Shown piece by piece: positions 1-6,709 of a DNA stretch of 29,276 nt; the first letter of the stretch is position 1, and each line of letters opens with the position of its first letter. A program made the translations under genes and the position numbers. The stretch comes from JBFISM01 sp041608535 (GTDB taxonomy: Bacteria; Actinomycetota; Acidimicrobiia; Spongiisociales; UBA5794), in contig JBFISM010000029.1 of assembly GCA_041608535.1 (NCBI GenBank), positions 1 through 29,276 on the forward strand, in the 5' to 3' direction. The notes under the pieces are model-generated. The model saw nothing but the letters and a program-made list of their open reading frames with translations. It searched no databases and had not been told where the DNA came from.

Positions 1-301
1 GTGCCTCCGTGAACATGGCGCAGCTCTGTGCATCCACGACCTGCTGGCAGACCATCCGTGGGAGCTGACCGCTGACTGGACGTACGTCCGCTTCCACGGA
101 CCCGCTGCTCGGGACCGTCCCTATCTGGGTCGTTACGGGCCGCCGCGCCTCGAACCGATCGCATTGCGGCTCGCGAAGTGGCTGAGCGGCGGCGTCGATG
201 TGTGGGCATATTTCAACAACGACTACGACGGCAATGCGGTGGTCGATGCCGAGTGGCTCCGTGGTCGGTTGGGCGAACTGACAGGTTCTGGTCCCGCCTG
301 A
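1..301 (+). CDS. DUF72 (YecE-like) family protein, C-terminal part
   Basis: This is the 3' end of a gene that begins before the window. Read in frame from base 2, about 99 residues remain before the TGA at 299-301. The fragment contains WTYVRFHG, then YLGRYGP, then VWAYFNNDYDGNAVVDA. This is the conserved end of the DUF72/YecE TIM-barrel family, where the YFNNDxxGxAVxNA block is diagnostic. Family members are cytoplasmic and their biochemical function is unestablished. The next gene starts 48 bases downstream on the same strand with its own strong ribosome binding site, so co-transcription is possible but not shown. The family call is firm; the function is unknown. Confidence 0.85.
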   Translation, partial: CLREHGAALCIHDLLADHPWELTADWTYVRFHGPAARDRPYLGRYGPPRLEPIALRLAKWLSGGVDVWAYFNNDYDGNAVVDAEWLRGRLGELTGSGPA

Positions 302-349
302 GCCGGGTACATCGACCCCCATCGTTTGGCTTCCGAAGGAGAGAACGTC

Positions 350-1318
350 ATGGCACTTCAGCTGGGTTTGACGCTGTCGAGCGAGGAACACGGCCCCAAT
401 CGACTCGTCGAGATGGGCAAGATGGCGGAGGAGAACGGTTTCGACTTCGTTTCGATCTCAGACCACTACCACCCCTGGGTTGGGGAGCAGGGTCACTCGC
501 CGTTCGTGTGGTCGGTGCTCGGCGGCCTGTCGCAAGCCACCTCGTCGATCGACGTAGCGGTTGGCGTCACCTGTCCGAGCATGCGCATCCATCCGGCGAT
601 CCTGGCCCAAGCCGCCGCCACCACCGCAGTGATGCTCCCGGGTCGATTCACATGGGGCGTCGGCTCCGGCGAGGCGCTCAACGAGCACATCTGCGGCGAT
701 CGCTGGCCACCTGCGCCGGTTCGCATCGAGCGAATGGTGGAGGCGATCGAGATCATCCGCCGGTTGTGGTCGGAGACGAGCGTCACGCACTACGGCACGT
801 ATTTCACTGTGGAAGACGCCAGGATCCTCGACAAGCCCGACTCGCCGCCACCCATCATCGTCTCGGCGTTCGGCGACATCGCGACCAGAGCCGCCGCCGA
901 GCACGGCGATGGGCTGTGGATCACCGGTGCCGCCACGGACACCGTGGAGCTCTTCCGCAGCGAAGGAGGGAGCGGTCCGGTCTACAGCCAGATCACCGTG
1001 TGTTGGGCCACCGATCGGGACAAGGCGATCGATACCGCCCACCGCCTCTGGCCCAACACCGCCGTACCCGGTCAGCTGGCGCAGGATCTGCGCACCATCG
1101 AGCACTTCGAGCAAGCTGCGCAGGCCGTGACGCGGGAGGACATCGCCGAGCAGGTCCCCGCCGGACCTGATCCGCAGCCGTACATCGATGCAGCCCGCAG
1201 CGCCGTGGAGGCTGGCGTCGATCACCTGTACTTTCACCAGATCGGCAACGATCAAGAGGGCTTCCTCGACTTCTGGAAGGAGGAGCTCGAAGATTCCGTG
1301 CGCTCCCTGGGGGATTGA
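350..1318 (+). CDS. LLM-class F420-dependent oxidoreductase (TIGR03557-like)
   Basis: This encodes a 322-residue cytoplasmic luciferase-like TIM-barrel protein of the group that uses coenzyme F420 rather than FMN, related to F420-dependent glucose-6-phosphate dehydrogenase. Supporting motifs are VSISDHYHPW near residue 35, SVLGGLSQAT, GVTCPSMRIHPAILAQAAAT and the GVGSGEALNEH loop, followed by RIERMVEAIEIIRRLW. The substrate cannot be told from sequence. The ATG at 350 is preferred over an in-frame TTG at 326 because GAAGGAG sits about 8 bases before it. Length matches the family. The downstream intergenic stretch carries an inverted repeat (1326-1370), and the next gene has its own promoter, so this gene probably ends its transcript here. 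Confidence 0.85.
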   Translation: MALQLGLTLSSEEHGPNRLVEMGKMAEENGFDFVSISDHYHPWVGEQGHSPFVWSVLGGLSQATSSIDVAVGVTCPSMRIHPAILAQAAATTAVMLPGRFTWGVGSGEALNEHICGDRWPPAPVRIERMVEAIEIIRRLWSETSVTHYGTYFTVEDARILDKPDSPPPIIVSAFGDIATRAAAEHGDGLWITGAATDTVELFRSEGGSGPVYSQITVCWATDRDKAIDTAHRLWPNTAVPGQLAQDLRTIEHFEQAAQAVTREDIAEQVPAGPDPQPYIDAARSAVEAGVDHLYFHQIGNDQEGFLDFWKEELEDSVRSLGD

Positions 1319-1325
1319 CTTGCGT

Positions 1326-1370
1326 CGAGTGTGCTTATTCGCCGCGTAATCGTGCTTCCAAGCACACTCG
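1326..1370. repeat. Inverted-repeat element upstream of ppk2, copy 1
   Basis: A perfect 11-bp inverted repeat, CGAGTGTGCTT (1326-1336) and AAGCACACTCG (1360-1370), is separated by 23 bases. The left arm extends to CGAGTGTGCTTATTCGC (1326-1342). All 17 bases of this reappear, reverse-complemented, at 2324-2340 beyond the end of ppk2. The right arm lies where the -35 region of the ppk2 promoter would fall if TACGCT (1384-1389) is its -10. It could therefore be an operator, a terminator for the preceding gene, or one copy of a dispersed palindromic repeat. Confidence 0.7.
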
Positions 1371-1383
1371 TCGCAACCGCGCC

Positions 1384-1389
1384 TACGCT
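1384..1389 (+). promoter_or_regulatory. Candidate -10 hexamer of ppk2
   Basis: TACGCT fits the actinobacterial TANNNT -10 form. It would give a 5' leader of about 20 bases containing the GAGGAG ribosome binding site at 1404-1409. No good -35 is visible, and the expected position overlaps the right arm of the 1326-1370 inverted repeat. Confidence 0.4.
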
Positions 1390-1415
1390 CATGCGATGAG
1401 CACGAGGAGACGAAT

Positions 1416-2288
1416 GTGACTGAGGCCACGCGCAGTGCTGAACTGCCGGCAGGAGCCGACGACGCCGTCGCCGATCTGGCGTATCCGGCGGGCAGGGAGA
1501 ACTACACCAAGAAGGGTCGTCTCAAGCGGCAGTACTACGAAGCCGAGCTGGCGAGGCTGCAGGAGGAACTGGTGAAGCTCCAGTACTGGGTGCAGCATCA
1601 GGGACTGCGCGTGCTCATCATCTTCGAAGGCCGTGGTTCGGCGGGGAAGGGCGGCGTCATCAAGCGCATCACCGAGCGCACCAGCCCCCGCATCGTGCGT
1701 GTGGTCGCGCTGCCGAAGCCCACCGAGCGGGAGCAGACGCAGTGGTACTTCCAGCGCTACGTCGAGCATCTACCCGCCGCCGGGGAGATCGTCTTGTTCG
1801 ATCGGAGCTGGTACAACCGCTCCAACGTCGAATGGGTGATGGGGTTCTGCACGGAGGAGCAGTACCAAGAGTTCCTCCGTAGCTGCCCGGAGTTCGAGCG
1901 CATGCTGGTGCGATCGGGGATGAAGCTCCTGAAGTACTGGTTCTCCGTCAGCTGGCAGGAACAGCGGCGCCGCTTCGAATCACGGAACAAGGAACCACTG
2001 AAACGGTGGAAGCTGTCCGACATGGACCTCGAGGAGCACCGTCTCTACGTTGCCTATTCGAAGGCGAAGGACGCCACGTTTGCGCACACGGACATCAAGC
2101 AGGCGCCCTGGTACGTGGTCCCGTCCGATGACAAGCGCACGGCTCGGCTCAACTGTATGAGCCACATTCTGTCGCAGTTCAACTACGACGACGTGCTCCC
2201 CGATCCCGTGGTACTTCCCGATCGCCAAGAGCTGGCGTACGTCCGTCCTCCGATGCAAGAGCAGACCTTCGTGCCGATTCGCTATTGA
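1416..2288 (+). CDS. ppk2: Polyphosphate kinase 2 (PPK2)
   Basis: This 290-residue cytoplasmic enzyme transfers phosphate between inorganic polyphosphate and a nucleotide (ADP/GDP). The Walker A-like loop EGRGSAGKGG is at residues 71-80. The VLFDRSWYNR block, which holds the second catalytic motif and the start of the lid, is at 126-135. LKYWFSVSWQEQRRRFESR and the KRWKLSDMD segment follow, all characteristic of single-domain PPK2. The GTG at 1416 is 5 bases after GAGGAGA; an ATG at 1414 is out of frame. The single-domain form usually works toward nucleotide diphosphate phosphorylation, but direction cannot be read from sequence. The gene is bracketed by related inverted-repeat elements at 1326-1370 and 2296-2340 and is convergent with the OsmC gene. 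Confidence 0.95.
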   Translation: MTEATRSAELPAGADDAVADLAYPAGRENYTKKGRLKRQYYEAELARLQEELVKLQYWVQHQGLRVLIIFEGRGSAGKGGVIKRITERTSPRIVRVVALPKPTEREQTQWYFQRYVEHLPAAGEIVLFDRSWYNRSNVEWVMGFCTEEQYQEFLRSCPEFERMLVRSGMKLLKYWFSVSWQEQRRRFESRNKEPLKRWKLSDMDLEEHRLYVAYSKAKDATFAHTDIKQAPWYVVPSDDKRTARLNCMSHILSQFNYDDVLPDPVVLPDRQELAYVRPPMQEQTFVPIRY

Positions 2289-2295
2289 ATTCGGC

Positions 2296-2340
2296 CGAGT
2301 GTGCCTATTCGCAACACTATGACGCGAATAAGCACACTCG
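2296..2340. terminator. Long hairpin between convergent ppk2 and osmC; repeat copy 2
   Basis: The arms CGAGTGTGCCTATTCGC (2296-2312) and GCGAATAAGCACACTCG (2324-2340) form a 17-bp inverted repeat with one mismatch and an 11-base loop. The mismatch becomes a U-G pair in RNA from the minus strand. The element begins 8 bases after the ppk2 stop and ends 10 bases from the osmC stop, as expected of a bidirectional terminator, although there is no clear U tract. Its right arm is identical, in reverse complement, to 1326-1342. Confidence 0.6.
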
Positions 2341-2350
2341 ACGGGGGAAT

Positions 2351-2782
2351 TCAGCTCAGGGCGGCGTCCAGAGTGATCTCCACGTTGCCGGCGAGGGCGT
2401 TGGAGACGGGGCAGCCGGTCTTGGCACCCTCGGCGGCTTCGACGAAGGCGTCGTTGTCGATACCGGGAACGGTCCCGCGCACCTTGAGGGCCATGGTCGT
2501 GAGACGGAAACCCGCATCGGTTTGCGCAAACGTGGCGACGGCCTCTGTCTCCAACCGGTCGGGGGCATGTCCCGCCTGCCCCAGCCCATGGGACAGCGCC
2601 ATGTTGTAACAGGCCGCATGGGCGGCGGCGATCAACTCCTCGGGGCTGGTCTTCCCATTCGGGGCCTCGGTGCGGCTCGGCCAGCTCACCTGCAGCGGTG
2701 GCGACGCTCCGCTGGCGAGGTCCGTCGTACCCGATCCATCCGCCAGCCCACCGTGCCAGACCGAAACAGCTCGACTGTCCAT
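2351..2782 (-). CDS. OsmC/Ohr-family peroxiredoxin
   Basis: This 143-residue cytoplasmic protein of the OsmC superfamily reduces organic hydroperoxides using a pair of redox cysteines. Both are present: Cys58 in HAACYNMALSHGL and Cys124 in TGCPVSNAL. The block TSPEELIAAAHAACY is typical of the OsmC subgroup. The length is normal for the family. The start at 2782 is preceded on the minus strand by GAAGGAGAG, and a possible -10 TAGCCT lies at 2817-2812. It is convergent with ppk2 and divergent from the SLH-protein gene. The subgroup (OsmC versus Ohr) is judged only from motif style. Confidence 0.9.
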   Translation of the reverse strand: MDSRAVSVWHGGLADGSGTTDLASGASPPLQVSWPSRTEAPNGKTSPEELIAAAHAACYNMALSHGLGQAGHAPDRLETEAVATFAQTDAGFRLTTMALKVRGTVPGIDNDAFVEAAEGAKTGCPVSNALAGNVEITLDAALS

Positions 2783-2871
2783 GCTCTCTCCTTCGTGCTG
2801 CGATGCAACCGAGGCTACCCAGGAGGGTGCGACTGCGGAAGGCCGACAGGTGGCGACGTCGACACGCGGCG

Positions 2872-2877
2872 TAACAT
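2872..2877 (+). promoter_or_regulatory. Leaderless-type -10 for the SLH protein gene
   Basis: TAACAT ends 6 bases before the GTG at 2884, and no ribosome binding site is visible. This geometry implies transcription starting at or next to the start codon. Confidence 0.5.
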
Positions 2878-2883
2878 CTACCG

Positions 2884-4422
2884 GTGACCTATCGAATCCG
2901 CGGCGTTCTCGTCTCGAGCCTGCTTGGAGCTCTGCTGGTCAGCGCGGCGGCCCCGGCACTCGGTGAGGACGCCGAGTTCATCGCCCCCAACGCTCTGATC
3001 ATCGACGTCAGCACCGACGGGCGCACCGTGGTCATCACCACCGAGAGCTCGCTGCTACCCGAGGACGTGGACGACAAGCGCGACGCTTACGTGTTCGACG
3101 CCAATACAGGATTGGTGGAACTGCTCGGCGACATCGCGGCGGGCAACGGCTCGCGAGCGACATCGCTGTCCGGCAACGGCCGGTTCGTCATGTGGACAGC
3201 GGCGGGCAAGCTCCTGCGCACCGATCTCGCCACCGATGAGGTCACCGAGCTGGCCTTCGGTGAGTTCCAACCGACGGACGTCACCGACGATGGTGAGATG
3301 CTCGTGGTCGATCAGGCCGGTATCCCGTTCTTCGTCACCGCTGACGGATCGGTCGAACCGCTGGCGGTCGCCGCTCCCCAGAACGTGCCCGTTGGAGTGT
3401 TCACCCTGGACATCACACCCGACGGTGACTACGTCCTGATCGGTGTCAATGAGACCTTCGCTCAGGAGTTCTATCCCGACACCCTCTATCTGTGGCATCG
3501 CGCGTCGCAGCGGCTCGAGCTGGTGTCGGTGGATCCCCTCGGCTTCCCCTATCGCGGTGTCATCCACCAGGCGCAACTGGCGACCGACGGCTTGGAGGTG
3601 ACGTTCATCACGGATTTCCAGCTCGTCGTCTACGACGTCGCCAGTGGCCAATCGCATACAAGACCGGGCGACGTCGGGTCGTTCGGAGTCAGCGACGACG
3701 GCTACGTGTACTGGATTCCCAAGCCACCCCAGCTCGGGACGTCGGAGTGGGTGGTGTCCGATCGAGCGTTCAGCCTCCAGGTTCCGCTGATCGATGTGAT
3801 TGGTCCCGTTGGGGGCGAGGTGAGCTGGGTCGATCCCGGCACGGAGTCGTTGGGTCTGCTCGTCGAGGAAGGCGCCGACACCAACGCTTACGCAATCGCC
3901 GCGTCACCGGGGTTTCTCGATGCCTACGCATCGATCTTCCGCAACGACATCGTGTGGCTCGACGGCCAGGGACTGACGAGCGGATGCAACCTCGACGGAA
4001 CCTTGTTCTGCCCCAGCCGGCCGGTCACTCGCGGTGAGCTCGCCGCGTTGTTCGTGCGGAGGTTCGACCTCCCGGCAACGATGATCGACTTCTTCCACGA
4101 CGACGACGGGCACCTCTTCGAAGAAGACATCAACCGGCTGGCAGCGGCCGGGATAACGGCTGGATGCGACATCGGCCGGTTCTGCCCCGATGCGCACGTC
4201 ACCCGCGGCCAAGTGGCTGCTTTCTTCGTACGAGCCCTGCAGCTGCCGGTCACCGACGTCGACTTCTTCACCGACGATGAGGGCACGCTGTTCGAAGGTG
4301 ATATCGACCGTCTGGCTGCCGCAGGGATCACGAAGGGTTGTTCAGCGACGACGTTCTGTCCTGATCGACATGTCAGTCGCGGCGAACTCGCCGCGTTCTT
4401 GCACCGGGCCGCGGTGGGGTGA
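2884..4422 (+). CDS. Secreted beta-propeller-like protein with three C-terminal SLH repeats
   Basis: This is a 512-residue exported protein. A signal peptide (hydrophobic core 7-24, likely cleavage near ALG-ED at 27/28) is followed by roughly residues 30-340 with repeated strand motifs such as DVSTDGRTVV, SLSGNGRFVMW, DITPDGDYVLI and VSDDGYVYW. These resemble TolB/WD40-like propeller blades. Three S-layer-homology repeats occupy about 350-395, 410-453 and 469-510. Each SLH repeat has a Cys pair (368/376, 428/434, 486/492) in the pattern GC...FCP, then VTRGxxAAF, a variant I associate with Acidimicrobiia; a disulfide is plausible. The protein probably anchors at the cell surface. The partner or ligand of the propeller is unknown. 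The GTG start has no ribosome binding site but has a leaderless-type -10. Confidence 0.85.
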   Translation: MTYRIRGVLVSSLLGALLVSAAAPALGEDAEFIAPNALIIDVSTDGRTVVITTESSLLPEDVDDKRDAYVFDANTGLVELLGDIAAGNGSRATSLSGNGRFVMWTAAGKLLRTDLATDEVTELAFGEFQPTDVTDDGEMLVVDQAGIPFFVTADGSVEPLAVAAPQNVPVGVFTLDITPDGDYVLIGVNETFAQEFYPDTLYLWHRASQRLELVSVDPLGFPYRGVIHQAQLATDGLEVTFITDFQLVVYDVASGQSHTRPGDVGSFGVSDDGYVYWIPKPPQLGTSEWVVSDRAFSLQVPLIDVIGPVGGEVSWVDPGTESLGLLVEEGADTNAYAIAASPGFLDAYASIFRNDIVWLDGQGLTSGCNLDGTLFCPSRPVTRGELAALFVRRFDLPATMIDFFHDDDGHLFEEDINRLAAAGITAGCDIGRFCPDAHVTRGQVAAFFVRALQLPVTDVDFFTDDEGTLFEGDIDRLAAAGITKGCSATTFCPDRHVSRGELAAFLHRAAVG

Positions 4423-4440
4423 TCGCAGCGGCGGACTCGG

Positions 4441-4446
4441 TAGCCT
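4441..4446 (+). promoter_or_regulatory. Leaderless-type -10 for the gene at 4453
   Basis: TAGCCT ends 6 bases before the GTG start at 4453, with no purine-rich ribosome binding site between them. Confidence 0.5.
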
Positions 4447-4452
4447 TTTTCC

Positions 4453-4806
4453 GTGGCGACGTATGAAGTCAATCCGGCCGGTGTCGACAAGGCTCGCTCC
4501 CTCATCGATGCCCGCCAGTACGTGCTCCGCAGCGAATGGGGGCAGGTGCAACCATCCGCGGCCGAAGAGAACGCTTTCCTGGAGCGCAACAGCTGGGAGG
4601 AATACTCGGCGTGGCATCTCGGGCTGACGGTGGGGCCGGCTGAGCACACGAAGGCCCGCTACGCCTTCGTGTACGGCGATTTCCGCCGGCTGCACCGCAT
4701 GGGTCTGATCGCATGTCGCTACCGGGCCGCCGAGTGGGGGCACAAGGACGTCGAGCTCGCCGCCCACGATCTGCTCCAGTACCTCGACAACGCGCGGGCG
4801 GATTGA
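4453..4806 (+). CDS. Conserved hypothetical actinobacterial protein
   Basis: This 117-residue protein resembles short conserved actinobacterial proteins of unknown function that I recall by their blocks LIDARQYVLRSEWG, ENAFLERNSWEEYSAWHLGL and ARYAFVYGDFRRLHR. It is acidic and soluble, with no signal peptide or membrane segment. Conserved His and Trp residues (WHLG, H near the end of YGDFRRLHR) are visible, but no catalytic motif is recognised. It ends one base before the exonuclease III gene (TGA 4804-4806, GTG 4808), so the two are probably co-transcribed from the leaderless promoter at 4441. The link to DNA repair is only by neighbourhood. Confidence 0.85.
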   Translation: MATYEVNPAGVDKARSLIDARQYVLRSEWGQVQPSAAEENAFLERNSWEEYSAWHLGLTVGPAEHTKARYAFVYGDFRRLHRMGLIACRYRAAEWGHKDVELAAHDLLQYLDNARAD

Positions 4807-4807
4807 C

Positions 4808-5590
4808 GTGCGGATCATCACCTACAACGTCAACTCGTTGAAACAGCGTCTGCCCCGGCTCCTCGCCATGCTCGAGGAACACGACCCCGACATCGTTTGT
4901 GTCCAGGAGACGAAAGCGCACGCCGACGCGTTCCCGCATGTGGCGCTGGCCGCAGCGGGGTACACCGCTGTCGACCACTCCGGAGGACGGTGGGAGGGCG
5001 TGGCCGTACTTGGTCGAACCGAGCTCCGGGTGAGCCCGCTGGGAAGCGGCTTGCCCGGAGAGAACCAACCCGATCAAGCCCGCTGGGTGGAGGCCCAGGT
5101 GGGTGATATTCGTGTTGTCAGTGTCTACGTCCCCAATGGGCGGGCTCTCGGCACCGAGACGTTCGCCGAGAAGCTGGCATTTCTCGAAGTGATGGCCGAT
5201 CGCGCCGCAGACCTCGCCTCTGCCGACACCATCATCGCCGGAGACATGAACGTTTGCCCCACCGATCTCGATGTGTGGGATCCCGCCCAGGTTCATGGCG
5301 CTACCCACGTCACGCCGGACGAGCGCAAGCGGTTCGAGGCCATCCTCGAACAGGGCTACGTGGACGCCTTTCGCCGTGCGATGCCCGACGAGCCCGGATT
5401 CTCCTGGTGGGACTATCGAGCCGGTCATTTCCACAGGGGTTTCGGGCTCCGCATCGATCTCGTCTTGCTCAGCCACACGCTCGCTCCACGTCTCTCCGGA
5501 GCCTTCGTCGATCGCTCCTATCGCAAGCCCACCAAGGTGCGCGAGTCCAAGCCCTCCGACCACGCACCCGTCATCGTCGACCTGAGGTGA
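4808..5590 (+). CDS. xthA: Exodeoxyribonuclease III (AP endonuclease)
   Basis: This 260-residue cytoplasmic DNA-repair nuclease of the ExoIII/APE1 family cleaves at abasic sites and degrades 3' ends. The expected active-site motifs occur in order: TYNVNS with Asn7, VQETK with the metal ligand Glu34, GDMNV with Asp146 and Asn148, GLRIDLVLLS with Asp217, and the terminal SDHAPV with Asp251 and His252. The length is standard. The GTG start sits one base after the stop of the preceding gene with no clear ribosome binding site, suggesting translational coupling. It is followed by a structured intergenic stretch beginning with a C6/G6 hairpin that may terminate transcription. Confidence 0.95.
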   Translation: MRIITYNVNSLKQRLPRLLAMLEEHDPDIVCVQETKAHADAFPHVALAAAGYTAVDHSGGRWEGVAVLGRTELRVSPLGSGLPGENQPDQARWVEAQVGDIRVVSVYVPNGRALGTETFAEKLAFLEVMADRAADLASADTIIAGDMNVCPTDLDVWDPAQVHGATHVTPDERKRFEAILEQGYVDAFRRAMPDEPGFSWWDYRAGHFHRGFGLRIDLVLLSHTLAPRLSGAFVDRSYRKPTKVRESKPSDHAPVIVDLR

Positions 5591-5817
5591 CCGTCTGTCC
5601 CCCCCCGCCGGGGGGAGGGATCCAGAGTGGGAGCAGCGAAGCTGCGGAGCTCTGGTAGCGGGGCAAGGCGACCTCCCTCGGATGCTTGCACCGCGACCCT
5701 GTCATCCTTGGACGGAACTACGCCCCCCCACCTCCAAACCCTGCGGGTTCGCAGGGACCTTCCAGCCTCCGGGGGGACAGACCCGAGGCGCCTCTACCTC
5801 CGAGCGCTGCGGGCGTG
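5591..5817. repeat. Structured intergenic stretch with nested inverted repeats
   Basis: No convincing gene is seen in these 227 bases. Four structures are visible. A local C6-GCC-G6 hairpin lies at 5601-5615. A compound stem CCAGAG...CTCTGG with an inner GCAGC-GAA-GCTGC lies at about 5622-5655. A perfect 7-bp hairpin CCCTGCG-GGTT-CGCAGGG spans 5739-5756. A long-range 12-bp inverted repeat pairs GTCTGTCCCCCC (5593-5604) with GGGGGGACAGAC (5771-5782), enclosing the others. The first hairpin could be the terminator of xthA. The sequence GGGGGGACAGA recurs at 23663-23673. Confidence 0.6.
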
Positions 5818-6705
5818 TCAGGTGGAGCGGGCGAGGTTCGATCTGATTGCTGCGGCCACTCGCGTGAACCGGGCGGTCTGCTCCACCATGTCGCCGTCCG
5901 GCCAGAGGACGAAGCTGTCGATGCCGTGGTTCGTGATGAGGTCGCCGAGCTCGTCGATCCACTGATCCTCGGGCCCGCGCAGATACCCGTCTGACGCACC
6001 ATCAGTGATCACGCCGTTCACATTGGCGATGCGTCGAATCTGCTTCGGATCACGACCAGCGCCAACCGCGGCTTCGTCGATGATGGCGTGCTTGGGCCTC
6101 AACTCCTCGACGGGCATCCGCGGGATCGAGGGCACCCAGCCATCAGCCATCTCGCCCAGCAGCCGCAGCGCACGAGGACCGTAGACCCCGAGCCAGATCC
6201 CCATCTCATGGGCGGGCGGGGGCCCCGGTTTGACACCGGAGAGCCGATAATGCTCGCCCTCGTACTTCACCGAAGTCGCATCGCTCCACATGAGGCGGAT
6301 GATCTCGATCGCCTCACGGAGCGCCGCCAAGGCTTCGCCGGGGGAGCGCCGCGGCCCACCCATCGCCGCTATCGCATCCCAAAAACCACCGGCACCCAGG
6401 CCGAGCTCGAATCGTCCCTCGCTGAGCAGATCGATCGTGGTGGCGGCCTTGGCCAGCACCGCAGGCGGTCGCAGCGGCAGGCAGATGACGTCCGGGAAAA
6501 CGGTGACCCGTTCGGTGCGCACGGCCACCGCTGTGAGCAGCGAGAGCGTGTCGACGAACCGGCGCTGGTAAGGGTGGTCCTGGATCCCGACGAGATCGAG
6601 TCCCTCGTCGTCTGCGATTCGCACCGCCTCCCACAGAGTGTCCATCTCGGCGGCGGTGGGGATCGGGAAGATCCCGAACGACGGCGCTCGCCCGTAGTCG
6701 GTCAC
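5818..6705 (-). CDS. LLM-class F420-dependent oxidoreductase
   Basis: This 295-residue luciferase-like TIM-barrel oxidoreductase probably uses F420 or a flavin and is cytoplasmic. Blocks seen are FGIFPIPTA at the N-terminus, LVGIQDHPYQRRFVDTLSLL, the AVLAKAATTIDLLSEGRFELGLGAG signature, EALREAIEIIRLMW-like text, and GIWLGVYGPRALRLLGE. The start is placed at the GTG at 6705, four bases after the stop of the upstream methyltransferase gene. A longer reading to 6855 would overlap that gene deeply and adds Arg/Trp-rich non-homologous sequence. It is the last gene of a three-gene operon with a VOC protein and a MetE-core protein. The substrate is unknown. Confidence 0.85.
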   Translation of the reverse strand: MTDYGRAPSFGIFPIPTAAEMDTLWEAVRIADDEGLDLVGIQDHPYQRRFVDTLSLLTAVAVRTERVTVFPDVICLPLRPPAVLAKAATTIDLLSEGRFELGLGAGGFWDAIAAMGGPRRSPGEALAALREAIEIIRLMWSDATSVKYEGEHYRLSGVKPGPPPAHEMGIWLGVYGPRALRLLGEMADGWVPSIPRMPVEELRPKHAIIDEAAVGAGRDPKQIRRIANVNGVITDGASDGYLRGPEDQWIDELGDLITNHGIDSFVLWPDGDMVEQTARFTRVAAAIRSNLARST

Positions 6706-6709
6706 GGGT

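Noticed and set aside
178..1170. 330-codon plus-strand frame starting inside the DUF72 gene
   Set aside because: It overlaps the DUF72 end and the LLM gene in another frame; composition is Arg/Gly-rich with no motifs.
1326..2340. Reading the ppk2 flanking repeats as a transposon
   Set aside because: No transposase gene lies between the repeats and no target-site duplication is visible. The pair is kept as a repeat observation only.
4502..5563. 353-codon minus-strand frame
   Set aside because: Antisense to the conserved hypothetical gene and xthA, both supported by motifs and tight spacing.
5591..5817. tRNA or other standard RNA gene
   Set aside because: The hairpins do not form a cloverleaf and no T-loop or anticodon arm sequence is present.
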